NCBI GenBank assembly: GCA_039714715.1 | Contig: JBDLIU010000066.1 | Span: forward strand, 1-18,282 | DNA: 18,282 bases | Direction: 5' to 3' | From: S012-113 sp039714715 | GTDB taxonomy: Bacteria > Bacteroidota > Bacteroidia > Cytophagales > Cyclobacteriaceae | In this document: piece after piece, positions 1 through 7,148 of the stretch | Layout of the letters: the number at the start of each line of letters is the position of its first letter | Position numbering within the stretch: position 1 is the stretch's first letter | Translations under genes and position numbers: made by a program | The notes under the pieces: model-generated | Seen by the model: only the letters and a program-made list of their open reading frames with translations | Database searches by the model: none | Told to the model about the DNA's origin: nothing

Positions 1-737
1 AACAACAACGCTTTATTATACTCAAAATTCATTCTGGCGATGTTGATTACGGATACATTCTGTGGGCATTCTGCCTCACAAGCTTCAGTATTAGTACATG
101 AACCAAAACCCTCAGAATCCATTTGGTCGACCATAGCGACAACCCGTTTTCTGGCTTCCAGTTTTCCTTGTGGAAGTTTCACCAGGTGGCTAATTTTAGC
201 ACTTGTAAAGAGCGCAGCACTTGAGTTTTTACAGGTAGCCACACAAGTACCACAGCCAATACAGGCAGCGGAGTCAAATGCAGATTCAACCTGTTCATGA
301 CCAATCAGAATTGAGTTGGCATCAGGGGCTGAGCCTGCATGCGAAGAGATATAACCTCCGGCCTGTATAATCCTGTCAAAAGCGTTTCTGTCAACCTTTA
401 AATCCTTCAGCACCGGGAATCCCTGTGCTCTGAATGGTTCTACGGTAATTGTTTCGCCATCTTTAAAATGCCTCATATGCATCTGGCATGTGGTAGTACC
501 TTCATGGTGGCCATTGGCACGACCATTTATTACAGAACCACACTGCCCACAGATACCTTCACGGCAGTCAGAGTCGAATTCAACAGGAATACCACCTTCA
601 CTAAGAATCTGCTCATTTAAATGATCGAGCATTTCCAGAAATGACATATCTGTATGGACATCATCAAGTTGATGATCCTCAAAATATCCTTTGGCTTCTG
701 AGTTTTCTTGTCTCCAGACTTTAAGTTTTACTTTCAT
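1..737 (-). CDS. sdhB: Succinate dehydrogenase/fumarate reductase iron-sulfur subunit, 3' end beyond window
   Basis: Electron-transfer subunit of respiratory complex II; it carries electrons between the flavin of SdhA and the hemes of SdhC on the cytoplasmic face of the membrane. The frame is open from ATG at 737 to the window edge (245 codons), so only the last few residues should be missing. A plant-type [2Fe-2S] site is visible (C58, C63, C66 and C84, in DCREGICGQCG...TTC). It is followed by CIGCGTCVATC (C159, C162, C165, C169) and then C214, C220 and C224 near GSCTNTEACEAECP. By family rule C159/C162/C165/C224 hold the [4Fe-4S] cluster and C169/C214/C220 the third cluster. It lies 20 bp downstream of sdhA and is last of the sdhCAB operon. 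Direction of the reaction (succinate oxidation or fumarate reduction) cannot be told from sequence. Confidence 0.96.
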   Translation of the reverse strand, partial: MKVKLKVWRQENSEAKGYFEDHQLDDVHTDMSFLEMLDHLNEQILSEGGIPVEFDSDCREGICGQCGSVINGRANGHHEGTTTCQMHMRHFKDGETITVEPFRAQGFPVLKDLKVDRNAFDRIIQAGGYISSHAGSAPDANSILIGHEQVESAFDSAACIGCGTCVATCKNSSAALFTSAKISHLVKLPQGKLEARKRVVAMVDQMDSEGFGSCTNTEACEAECPQNVSVINIARMNFEYNKALL

Positions 738-757
738 CGTATTAAATTCTTAGTTGG

Positions 758-2671
758 TTATTTATAACTTCGGACTGTTGGCTTCAACACTTCGAAGTTC
801 AATTCTTCTTTGTGCAATTTAGGCTCAATGCCTGCTCCCTGGAATTCCCATGAAGATACGTATTGATACTCAGCATCATTACGTTTCGCTTCACCATCCT
901 CAGTCTGATGTTCACTTCTGAAGTGCGCTCCGCAAGACTCCTCTCTTTGCAGTGCATCATACGTCATTAACGAAGCAAGTTCTATGTAATCGGCAACTCT
1001 TTCCGCTTTCTCAAGCTCAGAGTTAATACCCTTGTCAGTTCCCGGTACATTAATATGATTCCAGAAGTCAGCACGAAGCAGCTTGAGCTCACGAATAGCC
1101 TTTTCAAGACTTTCTTTGCTTCTTTCAAGACCTACATTATCCCACATAATCTTACCCAGACGTTTATGGAATGTCTCAGCGCTGGTATCACCTTTTACTG
1201 AAAGGAATTTCTCAATCCTATCGGTTACAACTTTTTCAGCTTCATCGAATTCAGAAGAATTGGTATCAACCTTTCCTGAATGAATTTCACCCGACAGGTA
1301 ATTACCAATTGTTACAGGTAGAATGAAATAGCCATCTACACAAGCTTGTAATAAGGAATTAGCACCAAGCCTGTTGGCACCATGATCTGAGAAGTTAGCT
1401 TCGCCACCGGCAAATAACCCTGGAATAGTTGTATGTAATTCATAATCTACCCAAAGACCACCCATTGTAAAGTGGGCAGAAGGAGAGATTCGCATGGGTT
1501 CCTCATAAGGATTCATGCCCGTGATCTTCTCATACATTCTGAACAGGTTACCATATCTTTCAGCAATAACGTCCTTGCCAAGCCTGTTTATTGAATCTCT
1601 GAAATCCAGGTTAACAGCATTTTTATTTGGACCCACACCATGACCGGCATCTATTTGCTCTTTGGCAGATCGTGATGAAATATCACGAGGGGCAAGGTTT
1701 CCAAATGATGGATACTTTCTTTCAAGATAATAATCTCTTTCATCTTCAGGAATATCATTAGCCGGTCGGTCATCGCCAGCTTTTTTAGGTACCCAGATAC
1801 GACCATCATTTCGAAGTGCCTCAGACATCAACGTTAATTTTGATTGATGATCACCTGATTGAGGCAAACTGGTTGGGTGGAACTGCACCCAGCTTGGGCT
1901 TGCCATAAAGGCACCTTTCTTATGTACTTTCCACTGAGCAGAGGCATTACTACCCATTGCCAGTGTTGACAGGTAATAGATCTTACCATATCCACCAGAT
2001 GCTATTACAACAGCATGCGCACCATGTCTTTCAATTTCACCGGTTATCAGGTTTCTGGCTATAATTCCCCTGGCTTTCCCATCAACTAATACAAGGTCAA
2101 GCATCTCATGTCTCGAATAATCTTCAATGTTACCTTTTGCAATCTGACGCATCATTGCAGAATATACTCCTAATAAAAGCTGCTGTCCGGTCTGGCCACG
2201 TGCATAAAAAGTACGTTTTACCTGAACACCTCCAAAAGAACGGTTGGTAAGAACACCTCCATACTCTCTTGCAAAGGGCACTCCCATGGCTACAGCCTGG
2301 TCAATCACCTGTGTTGATATTTCTGCCAGGCGGTAAGTGTTTGCTTCACGTGAACGGAAGTCACCACCTTTCAGTGTATCTACAAAATGTCGATAGACGT
2401 TATCAGAATCGTTCTGGTAGTTTTTCGAGGCATTAATACCTCCTTGTGCTGCCACAGAGTGAGATCTCCTGGCAGTATCCTGGAAATAGAATACCTTAAC
2501 ATTATAACCCAACTCGGCCATGGTTGCTGCTGCAGATCCACCGGCTAATCCGGCACCTACTACAATAACATCTAGCTTCTTCTTATTAGCCGGATTTACA
2601 ATTTTTGTTTTAGCCTTATAATTCGACCATTTTTCAGCCAAAGGGCCTTCCGGAATTTTTGCTTCTAACAT
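758..2671 (-). CDS. sdhA: Succinate dehydrogenase/fumarate reductase flavoprotein subunit
   Basis: Catalytic FAD subunit (637 aa) that interconverts succinate and fumarate. The N-terminal dinucleotide fold GAGLAGGSAA (about residues 39-48) is followed by RRSHSVAAQGGINA, where H71 is the expected covalent FAD attachment residue. Expected substrate-site residues are in place: H265 (FHPTSLP), R287 (SEALRNDGR, the proton-shuttle arginine by homology), H400 (SPSAHFTMGG) and R434 (HGANRLGANSL). Length and the long insert around residues 295-350 fit the Bacteroidota/Wolinella-like type B enzymes rather than E. coli SdhA (about 588 aa). It starts 3 bp after the sdhC stop and is followed 20 bp later by sdhB, so the three are almost surely cotranscribed. 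Confidence 0.97.
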   Translation of the reverse strand: MLEAKIPEGPLAEKWSNYKAKTKIVNPANKKKLDVIVVGAGLAGGSAAATMAELGYNVKVFYFQDTARRSHSVAAQGGINASKNYQNDSDNVYRHFVDTLKGGDFRSREANTYRLAEISTQVIDQAVAMGVPFAREYGGVLTNRSFGGVQVKRTFYARGQTGQQLLLGVYSAMMRQIAKGNIEDYSRHEMLDLVLVDGKARGIIARNLITGEIERHGAHAVVIASGGYGKIYYLSTLAMGSNASAQWKVHKKGAFMASPSWVQFHPTSLPQSGDHQSKLTLMSEALRNDGRIWVPKKAGDDRPANDIPEDERDYYLERKYPSFGNLAPRDISSRSAKEQIDAGHGVGPNKNAVNLDFRDSINRLGKDVIAERYGNLFRMYEKITGMNPYEEPMRISPSAHFTMGGLWVDYELHTTIPGLFAGGEANFSDHGANRLGANSLLQACVDGYFILPVTIGNYLSGEIHSGKVDTNSSEFDEAEKVVTDRIEKFLSVKGDTSAETFHKRLGKIMWDNVGLERSKESLEKAIRELKLLRADFWNHINVPGTDKGINSELEKAERVADYIELASLMTYDALQREESCGAHFRSEHQTEDGEAKRNDAEYQYVSSWEFQGAGIEPKLHKEELNFEVLKPTVRSYK

Positions 2672-2674
2672 AGT

Positions 2675-3346
2675 CTAGAGTGGGTTAAAAAAGTAAACGA
2701 AAACTGGAATTATCATATAACCAATAGTTATTGCAATTGAAAATGCATAACCAAGGTATTTAATCCATAATATATATTTTGGGTGGTATACACCAAGCGT
2801 TCTAAAGGCACTACTAACACCATGAATAAGGTGTAGGCCAAGTGAGATTAAAGCTATTTCATAGAGAATTACCCACCATATATTTTTGAAGGAAGTTACT
2901 ACAATAAGGTAGATGTCTTTATTGCCTTCTGCATCCAGGGGTAATTCGCCAAACTTAAATACATACCAATAGTCTTTAAAATGAATGACTAAAAAGATAA
3001 ATATCAAACTGCCAAGAAATCCCATATTACGTGATATCCAACCAGAAACTTCTGCCCGGTTATCCTTTTTATACTTTTTGTCATTTGCTCTCCAGTTAGC
3101 GATTGTAATCCATAAAGCATCAAATACATGATATAGAATGGTAGCATATAAGAAATAAGAAATTACCTTAATAATGGTAAGCTCACTTAATAGCACAGAG
3201 TAATGATTGAACTGGCTATGTCCAATCTCTTCCGGGAGTATCAACTGTAAGTTTCCAAGCAGGTGAATAATTAGGAAAAAAGACAAAAAAAGACCCGTTA
3301 AGGCCATTAGTATCTTCTTTATGAGTGTAGTTTGAGTAATACCCAT
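2675..3346 (-). CDS. sdhC: Succinate dehydrogenase cytochrome b subunit (diheme, type B)
   Basis: Membrane anchor of complex II (223 aa). Five hydrophobic segments can be seen (about residues 11-32, 56-80, 108-125, 150-176, 192-217), as in Bacillus SdhC and Wolinella FrdC, where a single subunit carries two b hemes and the quinone site. Histidines suited to be axial ligands lie in successive helices: H28, H73, H122 and H172 or H175. There is no separate SdhD, consistent with this type. First gene of the sdhCAB operon, and only 3 bp separate it from sdhA. The start at 3346 gives MGITQTTLIKKILMALTG with no alternative needed. Confidence 0.93.
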   Translation of the reverse strand: MGITQTTLIKKILMALTGLFLSFFLIIHLLGNLQLILPEEIGHSQFNHYSVLLSELTIIKVISYFLYATILYHVFDALWITIANWRANDKKYKKDNRAEVSGWISRNMGFLGSLIFIFLVIHFKDYWYVFKFGELPLDAEGNKDIYLIVVTSFKNIWWVILYEIALISLGLHLIHGVSSAFRTLGVYHPKYILWIKYLGYAFSIAITIGYMIIPVFVYFFNPL

Positions 3347-3424
3347 GGTAGGTTTATTTTAATTTGATATACGGGGTTTTAAATAAAACTCCGTCAAAGT
3401 TAATGGTGGGATATTTACAATAAA

Positions 3425-3438
3425 CTGACGTAGGTCAG
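3425..3438. promoter_or_regulatory. CTGAC-N4-GTCAG palindrome upstream of sdhC
   Basis: A perfect 5-4-5 dyad lies 79-92 bp upstream of the sdhC start codon. The 5-N4-5 geometry is that of CRP/FNR-family operators (for example FNR, TTGAT-N4-ATCAA), and complex II operons are common targets of such regulators. On the minus strand a possible -33 TTTG (3398-3395) and an AT-rich -7 region (3371-3364) lie between it and the gene, which would put the dyad at an upstream activator position. The dyad is seen; its function is inferred. Confidence 0.3.
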
Positions 3439-3470
3439 ATAAGAGAAAAAAATAAAATCAAATAATTTAA

Positions 3471-3499
3471 ACTGGTCGTAGCGTGACGCTACGACCAGT
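3471..3499 (-). terminator. Rho-independent terminator of the M3 peptidase gene
   Basis: Perfect 13-bp inverted repeat (ACTGGTCGTAGCG / CGCTACGACCAGT) with a 3-nt loop, starting 7 bp beyond the peptidase stop codon. On the minus strand the stem is followed by TTTAAATTATTTG and then a run of seven T (down to about 3445). The structure isolates the peptidase from the sdh operon downstream. Confidence 0.85.
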
Positions 3500-3506
3500 C
3501 TGTGGA

Positions 3507-5621
3507 TTAATCCAGTCCTCTTTTTTTCAGTAATGCTCCTATTTCAGGTTCACGACCTCTAAATTCAACATAAAGCTCCATGCCCGGCTTGGTTCCACCC
3601 TGGCTAAGAACTTTTCTGTATTTTTTAGCAGTTTCCTGATCGAAGATACTTGTTTCCTTAAATGCCTGAAATGCATCTGCATCAAGCACTTCTGACCATA
3701 GATAACTGTAATATCCTGAAGAGTAGCTTGGATCTCCACCAAATACATGGTTGAAATAGGGGCTGCGATATCTGGGAATAATTTCTTCAATCAAACCAAT
3801 TCGACTCATTTCTTCATCCTCAAATGTTTTAGCATCCTGAATTTCATTGGTATCAAGTGTATGCCATGCCATATCCAGATAGCAGGCTGCCATATACTCT
3901 ACAGTGGTAAATCCCTGGTTGAATTTGCCTGAGGCTGATATCTTTTCTATCAGTTCATCAGGAATCACCTCACCGGTTTGATAGTGCTTAGCATACATTT
4001 TTAACACTTCTGGCTCGCTCATCCAGTTTTCCATTACTTGTGATGGGAATTCTACGAAATCCCTGGGCACATTGGTTCCGGATAATGAGACGTATGTAAC
4101 ATCAGAGAGCAATCCATGCAAACCATGTCCGAATTCGTGGAAAAGCGTTGAAGCTTCTGAAAATGACAATAGTGATGGAGAATCTTCGGTAGGAGGAGGG
4201 AAGTTAAAATTATTGGTAACAATTGGTGTAACCTCGCCATCCATTTTCGATTGAGAACGCAGTGCATTCATCCAGGCACCACCTCGTTTGCTTTCGTGGA
4301 TAAAGAAATCCATGTATATAATACCAATGTGTGTACCATCGGCCTCTTTAACCTCAAATACCTGCTGATCAGGGTGCCATGTGGGCACATTGTCCAGTTG
4401 TGTAAAAGTAATACCAAAGAGCTCTTTGGCGAGCATAAAAGCACCATCTCGCACAGCAGTGAATTCAAAATACGGACGCATAGCTTCTTCATCGTAATCA
4501 TATCTTGCTTTACGTACCTTAGTAGTATAGTATCGCCAATCCCATCCTTTGAGCTCTTCATCAATTCCATCCTCTTTCATCATGGCCTGTAAATCTTCTC
4601 TTTCTTTCTGTGCCATTTTTAAAGCAGGCTCCCAAACTTTATCGAGGAAATCATAAACACGTTCTGAGTTTTCTGCCATATTATCTGAAAGAATGTACTG
4701 AGCATGGGTGTCGTAACCTTTAAGCTTTGTTCTTTCTACACGAAGAGAAGCCATTTTAGCAAGTATCTCATTGTTATCGTTGTCGTTACCATTATCACCA
4801 CGTAGTGCGTATCCCATGAAAAGCTCTTTTCTAAGATCCCGGTTCGGTGAGTATTGTAAAAATGGATTGATGCTTGGTCTTTGTAAGGTGAATAACCAGC
4901 CTTCCTGTTCATTGTTCTTTGCGGCTTCAGCAGCAGCAGCCACAAGACTGCCGGGCAGGTTGCCAAGATCTTCTTTATTGGTTACAAGAATCTTTTTATC
5001 ATTTGTTTCATTTAGCAGGTTTTCACCAAATTGCTGAGCCAGTTTTGCTAATTCACTATTTATTTCTCTGAGTTTTGCCTGAGACTCTTCATCCAGGTTT
5101 GCACCAGATCGAACAAATGCTTTGTGGGTTTCTTCCAGCAGTTTGGATTGTTCAGGGTTTAGGCCAAGACCATCTTTGGCATCATAAACAATCTTTACTT
5201 TTTTATACAAATCAGGATTAAGAACTATGTCATCACGATGAGCAGATAGCATGGGGGCAACTTTTTTGGCAACTACCTTCATGCTATCATTTGTGTTGGC
5301 ACCATTTACGGCAAAAAACACTCTTGATACACGGCTTAATTTGCTTCCGCTTCTTTCCAGCGCTTCAATGGTGTTGGCAAATGTTGGTTCGTCAGCATTA
5401 TTGATGATAGCATCTATCTCAGCTTTATCTTCTGCCATAGCTGCCTCAAAAGCAGGCAGGTAATGCTCATCCTCGATTTTATCAAATGGGGGTACCCCAA
5501 ATGGTGTGTTCCACTCTGTTAATAATGGATTGTCAGTTTCGGTCATTTCAGACTCATTTTGTTGTTGGCAGCCCAGCATAAATAACAGGGAAACCAGTGT
5601 AAATGTTAATAGGTTTTTCAT
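3507..5621 (-). CDS. M3-family zinc metallopeptidase (peptidyl-dipeptidase Dcp/oligopeptidase type), probable lipoprotein
   Basis: Zinc peptidase of 704 aa that degrades short peptides. The catalytic signature FHEFGHGLHG gives zinc ligands H495 and H499 with catalytic E496; the third ligand is E524 in RDFVEFPSQ, 29 residues after the first histidine as in thimet oligopeptidase-like enzymes. Length is close to that of Dcp and oligopeptidase A (about 680-700 aa). The N-terminus MKNLLTFTLVSLLFMLGC looks like a lipoprotein signal with C18 as the lipidated residue, although the lipobox (MLGC) is not ideal; it would place the enzyme in the periplasm. A single-gene unit: it has its own terminator and is divergent from the gene at 5862. 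Dcp versus OpdA specificity cannot be decided here. Confidence 0.93.
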   Translation of the reverse strand: MKNLLTFTLVSLLFMLGCQQQNESEMTETDNPLLTEWNTPFGVPPFDKIEDEHYLPAFEAAMAEDKAEIDAIINNADEPTFANTIEALERSGSKLSRVSRVFFAVNGANTNDSMKVVAKKVAPMLSAHRDDIVLNPDLYKKVKIVYDAKDGLGLNPEQSKLLEETHKAFVRSGANLDEESQAKLREINSELAKLAQQFGENLLNETNDKKILVTNKEDLGNLPGSLVAAAAEAAKNNEQEGWLFTLQRPSINPFLQYSPNRDLRKELFMGYALRGDNGNDNDNNEILAKMASLRVERTKLKGYDTHAQYILSDNMAENSERVYDFLDKVWEPALKMAQKEREDLQAMMKEDGIDEELKGWDWRYYTTKVRKARYDYDEEAMRPYFEFTAVRDGAFMLAKELFGITFTQLDNVPTWHPDQQVFEVKEADGTHIGIIYMDFFIHESKRGGAWMNALRSQSKMDGEVTPIVTNNFNFPPPTEDSPSLLSFSEASTLFHEFGHGLHGLLSDVTYVSLSGTNVPRDFVEFPSQVMENWMSEPEVLKMYAKHYQTGEVIPDELIEKISASGKFNQGFTTVEYMAACYLDMAWHTLDTNEIQDAKTFEDEEMSRIGLIEEIIPRYRSPYFNHVFGGDPSYSSGYYSYLWSEVLDADAFQAFKETSIFDQETAKKYRKVLSQGGTKPGMELYVEFRGREPEIGALLKKRGLD

Positions 5622-5648
5622 GTGTAAATTCTTGGTTTTGATTTAGCA

Positions 5649-5679
5649 TAAATCTACGAATGAAAAGCACGTAAAACAA
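5649..5679 (-). promoter_or_regulatory. Possible Bacteroidota-type promoter for the M3 peptidase
   Basis: On the minus strand TTG (5679-5677) is followed after 20 bp by TAGATTTA (5656-5649), close to the -33 TTG / -7 TAnnTTTG pattern of Bacteroidota sigma factors (last base deviates). It would give a leader of roughly 20 nt before the ATG at 5621. Inference from pattern only. Confidence 0.35.
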
Positions 5680-5693
5680 TTCAATTTTTACTG

Positions 5694-5736
5694 ATTCAAC
5701 CTAAACTCTGACGAGTGGTTTATGAATCGGTTGAAT
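5694..5736. repeat. Branched inverted repeat in divergent intergenic region
   Basis: ATTCAACC (5694-5701) is complementary to GGTTGAAT (5729-5736); directly inside, TAAAC (5702-5706) is complementary to GTTTA (5718-5722), leaving TGAATC (5723-5728) bulged. That bulged hexamer can itself pair with GATTCA (5693-5698), so two alternative folds compete. It lies 72-115 bp upstream of the M3 peptidase start and 126-168 bp upstream of the exported-protein start. An operator or RNA leader structure is possible; function unknown. Confidence 0.45.
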
Positions 5737-5861
5737 TATTCTATTCCCTATAAAATATCCCTAAAAACTAGTTATGACGAAATCTGTTAAGTTTACTAAA
5801 AATGTTTATATGAGATAATTTCTATCATAAAATTCGTAAATTGTTGAATAAGCAAACAACA

Positions 5862-6752
5862 ATGATTAGGCTAATAATTATTCTCGTATTCTTATCGGTG
5901 CCTTCTTTTGGGCAAGAGATAATTATGTTTGATTCTATACCTATTACCAAATTATATAAACTAAGGCCTTCTTATCAATTAATGAATAATGAAAAGGACA
6001 ATATTTTCATTAAGACAAAAGAACCTAAACCTAACTCATATACCGGTAAAGAGGCTGGTAATGATGTCCTTTCTTCCCTTGCCGTTGCGATGTTCGGGAA
6101 TTGGTATAGCCATGAAACTTCAAGAGAAGTTTTATGGGAGATCAAGGCAGAGCTTAAAGCGGAAGAGAAGATGAAAAATTGGCAGATTACTACCTTTGCA
6201 GAAGGTGAATTGATAAAAGAGAAAACAAGGGTAGAAAATGATGATGGCAGCTATTCTAATGTTACAGAGAAATGGATTCGAATATATTGGGATAAAAAAG
6301 TAATAGGTTTTATATATGAAGGATTAAAAAAAGTTAGCGAGTATGAACTTATTATTTATCCTAAGGAAGATACTTTATTGTCAAATTATGCTGAAGAAGT
6401 GTTTAGTGACCAGCCACTTGCCTTAAAATCAGAATATAGGAACAGGTTTTACCGTGAAATGATTAATAGCCCTATTTCGGAATATGCCATTACAGGGAAG
6501 TGGTTTGATAAGAACCTGGTGATTATTGCCAATGGCTCTTGCAGGAACACATGGTTTTATTTGGATGATAAGTTAGTCTTTGTTTATTACCCTGCCATTA
6601 ATAAAATGATTTCTGTTCAGAAGAAAGACCGGAACACACCCTATATCATGATCAACAAGCAAAAGATGGATTTTGATATGTTTGACTATTACAGGTTGGC
6701 ATTGTTTAGCCAGTTTATGAGTGAGTTGGTGTTTGAGTATAAGAAGTTTTAG
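5862..6752 (+). CDS. Unrecognised exported protein
   Basis: I do not recognise a family for this 296-residue protein. The ATG at 5862 is preferred over an in-frame TTG at 5841, because it begins directly with a good signal peptide (MIRLIIILVFLSVPSFG, cleavage likely before QE). The mature part is lysine- and aromatic-rich, with alternating strands and a WxIxxF-like region around residues 95-125 (KNWQITTFAEG, KWIRIYWDKK). No lipobox, no C-terminal T9SS sorting domain and no later membrane helix are evident, so periplasmic location is most likely. Codon use is AT-rich compared with the neighbouring sdh and peptidase genes. It stands alone, divergent from the M3 peptidase and followed by a repeat-like spacer, which suggests accessory or lineage-specific DNA. 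Confidence 0.75.
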   Translation: MIRLIIILVFLSVPSFGQEIIMFDSIPITKLYKLRPSYQLMNNEKDNIFIKTKEPKPNSYTGKEAGNDVLSSLAVAMFGNWYSHETSREVLWEIKAELKAEEKMKNWQITTFAEGELIKEKTRVENDDGSYSNVTEKWIRIYWDKKVIGFIYEGLKKVSEYELIIYPKEDTLLSNYAEEVFSDQPLALKSEYRNRFYREMINSPISEYAITGKWFDKNLVIIANGSCRNTWFYLDDKLVFVYYPAINKMISVQKKDRNTPYIMINKQKMDFDMFDYYRLALFSQFMSELVFEYKKF

Positions 6753-6874
6753 GGTGATATATTATTACTACAATATGAATATGTCTTTGAAAATGTGGTA
6801 AGGCATCGCTTCTCGCCCAGTATTTATTTCACTTCGTTCAATAAATCATATTGCAATAAATTGCAATGAAGTGC

Positions 6875-6899
6875 GGCCTGCCATGAAGTAAAGGCGGCC
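6875..6899. repeat. GC-rich hairpin holding an inverted partial copy of the tRNA 3' end and flank
   Basis: GGCC-T-GCC (6875-6882) pairs with GGC-GGCC (6893-6899), giving seven pairs with a one-base bulge around a 10-nt loop. The loop and 3' arm read CCATGAAGTAAAGGC (6881-6895). The same 15 bases, with one extra A, occur in the opposite orientation at 6970-6985, where they are the tRNA CCA end and its downstream flank. Just upstream are two copies of the palindromic octamer ATTGCAAT (6850-6857, 6860-6867). The block 6820-6900 appears to be a repeat or a remnant, not a gene. Confidence 0.5.
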
Positions 6900-6950
6900 A
6901 ACTAATTAAAAATTACAAACAGAATGTTGTTTAGGGGTTAAGTAAAAGAA

Positions 6951-6976
6951 AAAAGACTGCCTTTCGACAGCCTTTT
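6951..6976 (-). terminator. Rho-independent terminator of the tRNA gene
   Basis: On the minus strand an 11-bp stem (AAAAGGCTGTC / GGCAGTCTTTT, two G-U pairs) closes a GAAA tetraloop and is followed by TTCTTTT. It begins 7 nt downstream of the encoded CCA end of the tRNA. The plus strand ends in CCTTTT, so weak termination of transcripts coming from the gene at 5862 is also possible. Confidence 0.8.
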
Positions 6977-6982
6977 ACTTCA

Positions 6983-7059
6983 TGGTGGGCCCACCTGGGC
7001 TCGAACCAGGGACCCCTTGATTATGAGTCAAGTGCTCTAACCAACTGAGCTATAGGCCC
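6983..7059 (-). tRNA. tRNA with CAU anticodon (elongator Met, or Ile2 if lysidine-modified)
   Basis: A 77-nt cloverleaf including an encoded CCA: acceptor GGGCCTA/TGGGCCC with discriminator A, D stem GCTC/GAGC, anticodon stem CTTGA/TCAAG around loop CTCATAA, 5-nt variable loop GGGTC, T stem CCTGG/CCAGG with loop TTCGAGC. The anticodon is CAU. A perfect first acceptor pair (G1-C72) excludes the bacterial initiator type. Acceptor pairs C4-G69 and C5-G68 are the ones used in E. coli by TilS to choose tRNA-Ile2 over elongator tRNA-Met, so Ile2 is a real alternative. Its own terminator follows. Confidence 0.95.
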
Positions 7060-7071
7060 TACAAAATGTAT

Positions 7072-7102
7072 TGTTTATACACCTTGAATTTGGGAGGGCA
7101 AA
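7072..7102 (-). promoter_or_regulatory. Possible tRNA promoter
   Basis: On the minus strand TTTG (7102-7099) is followed after 19 bp by TATAAACA (7079-7072), 12 bp before the mature tRNA 5' end. Spacing fits a -33/-7 pair, but the -7 sequence matches TAnnTTTG only in its first half. Pattern-based and weak. Confidence 0.25.
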
Positions 7103-7148
7103 GTTACATATTTGCATATTATTTAACAATGCATAAAGGCTTGTAAAT

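Noticed and set aside
40..300. Plus-strand 86-codon frame at the left edge
   Set aside because: Antisense to sdhB, whose cysteine motifs are clear over exactly this stretch.
4251..4592. Plus-strand 113-codon frame opposite the M3 peptidase
   Set aside because: Antisense to conserved peptidase sequence, no domain and no plausible start signal; a coding shadow like the other short frames in this gene.
5841..5861. TTG start seven codons upstream of the unknown exported protein
   Set aside because: The ATG at 5862 places the signal peptide directly at the N-terminus; the extension adds polar residues without gain.
6875..6991. Integrase attachment-site pair at the tRNA
   Set aside because: The two copies are inverted and only about 75 bp apart with no integrase in the window; attL/attR would be direct repeats flanking an element.
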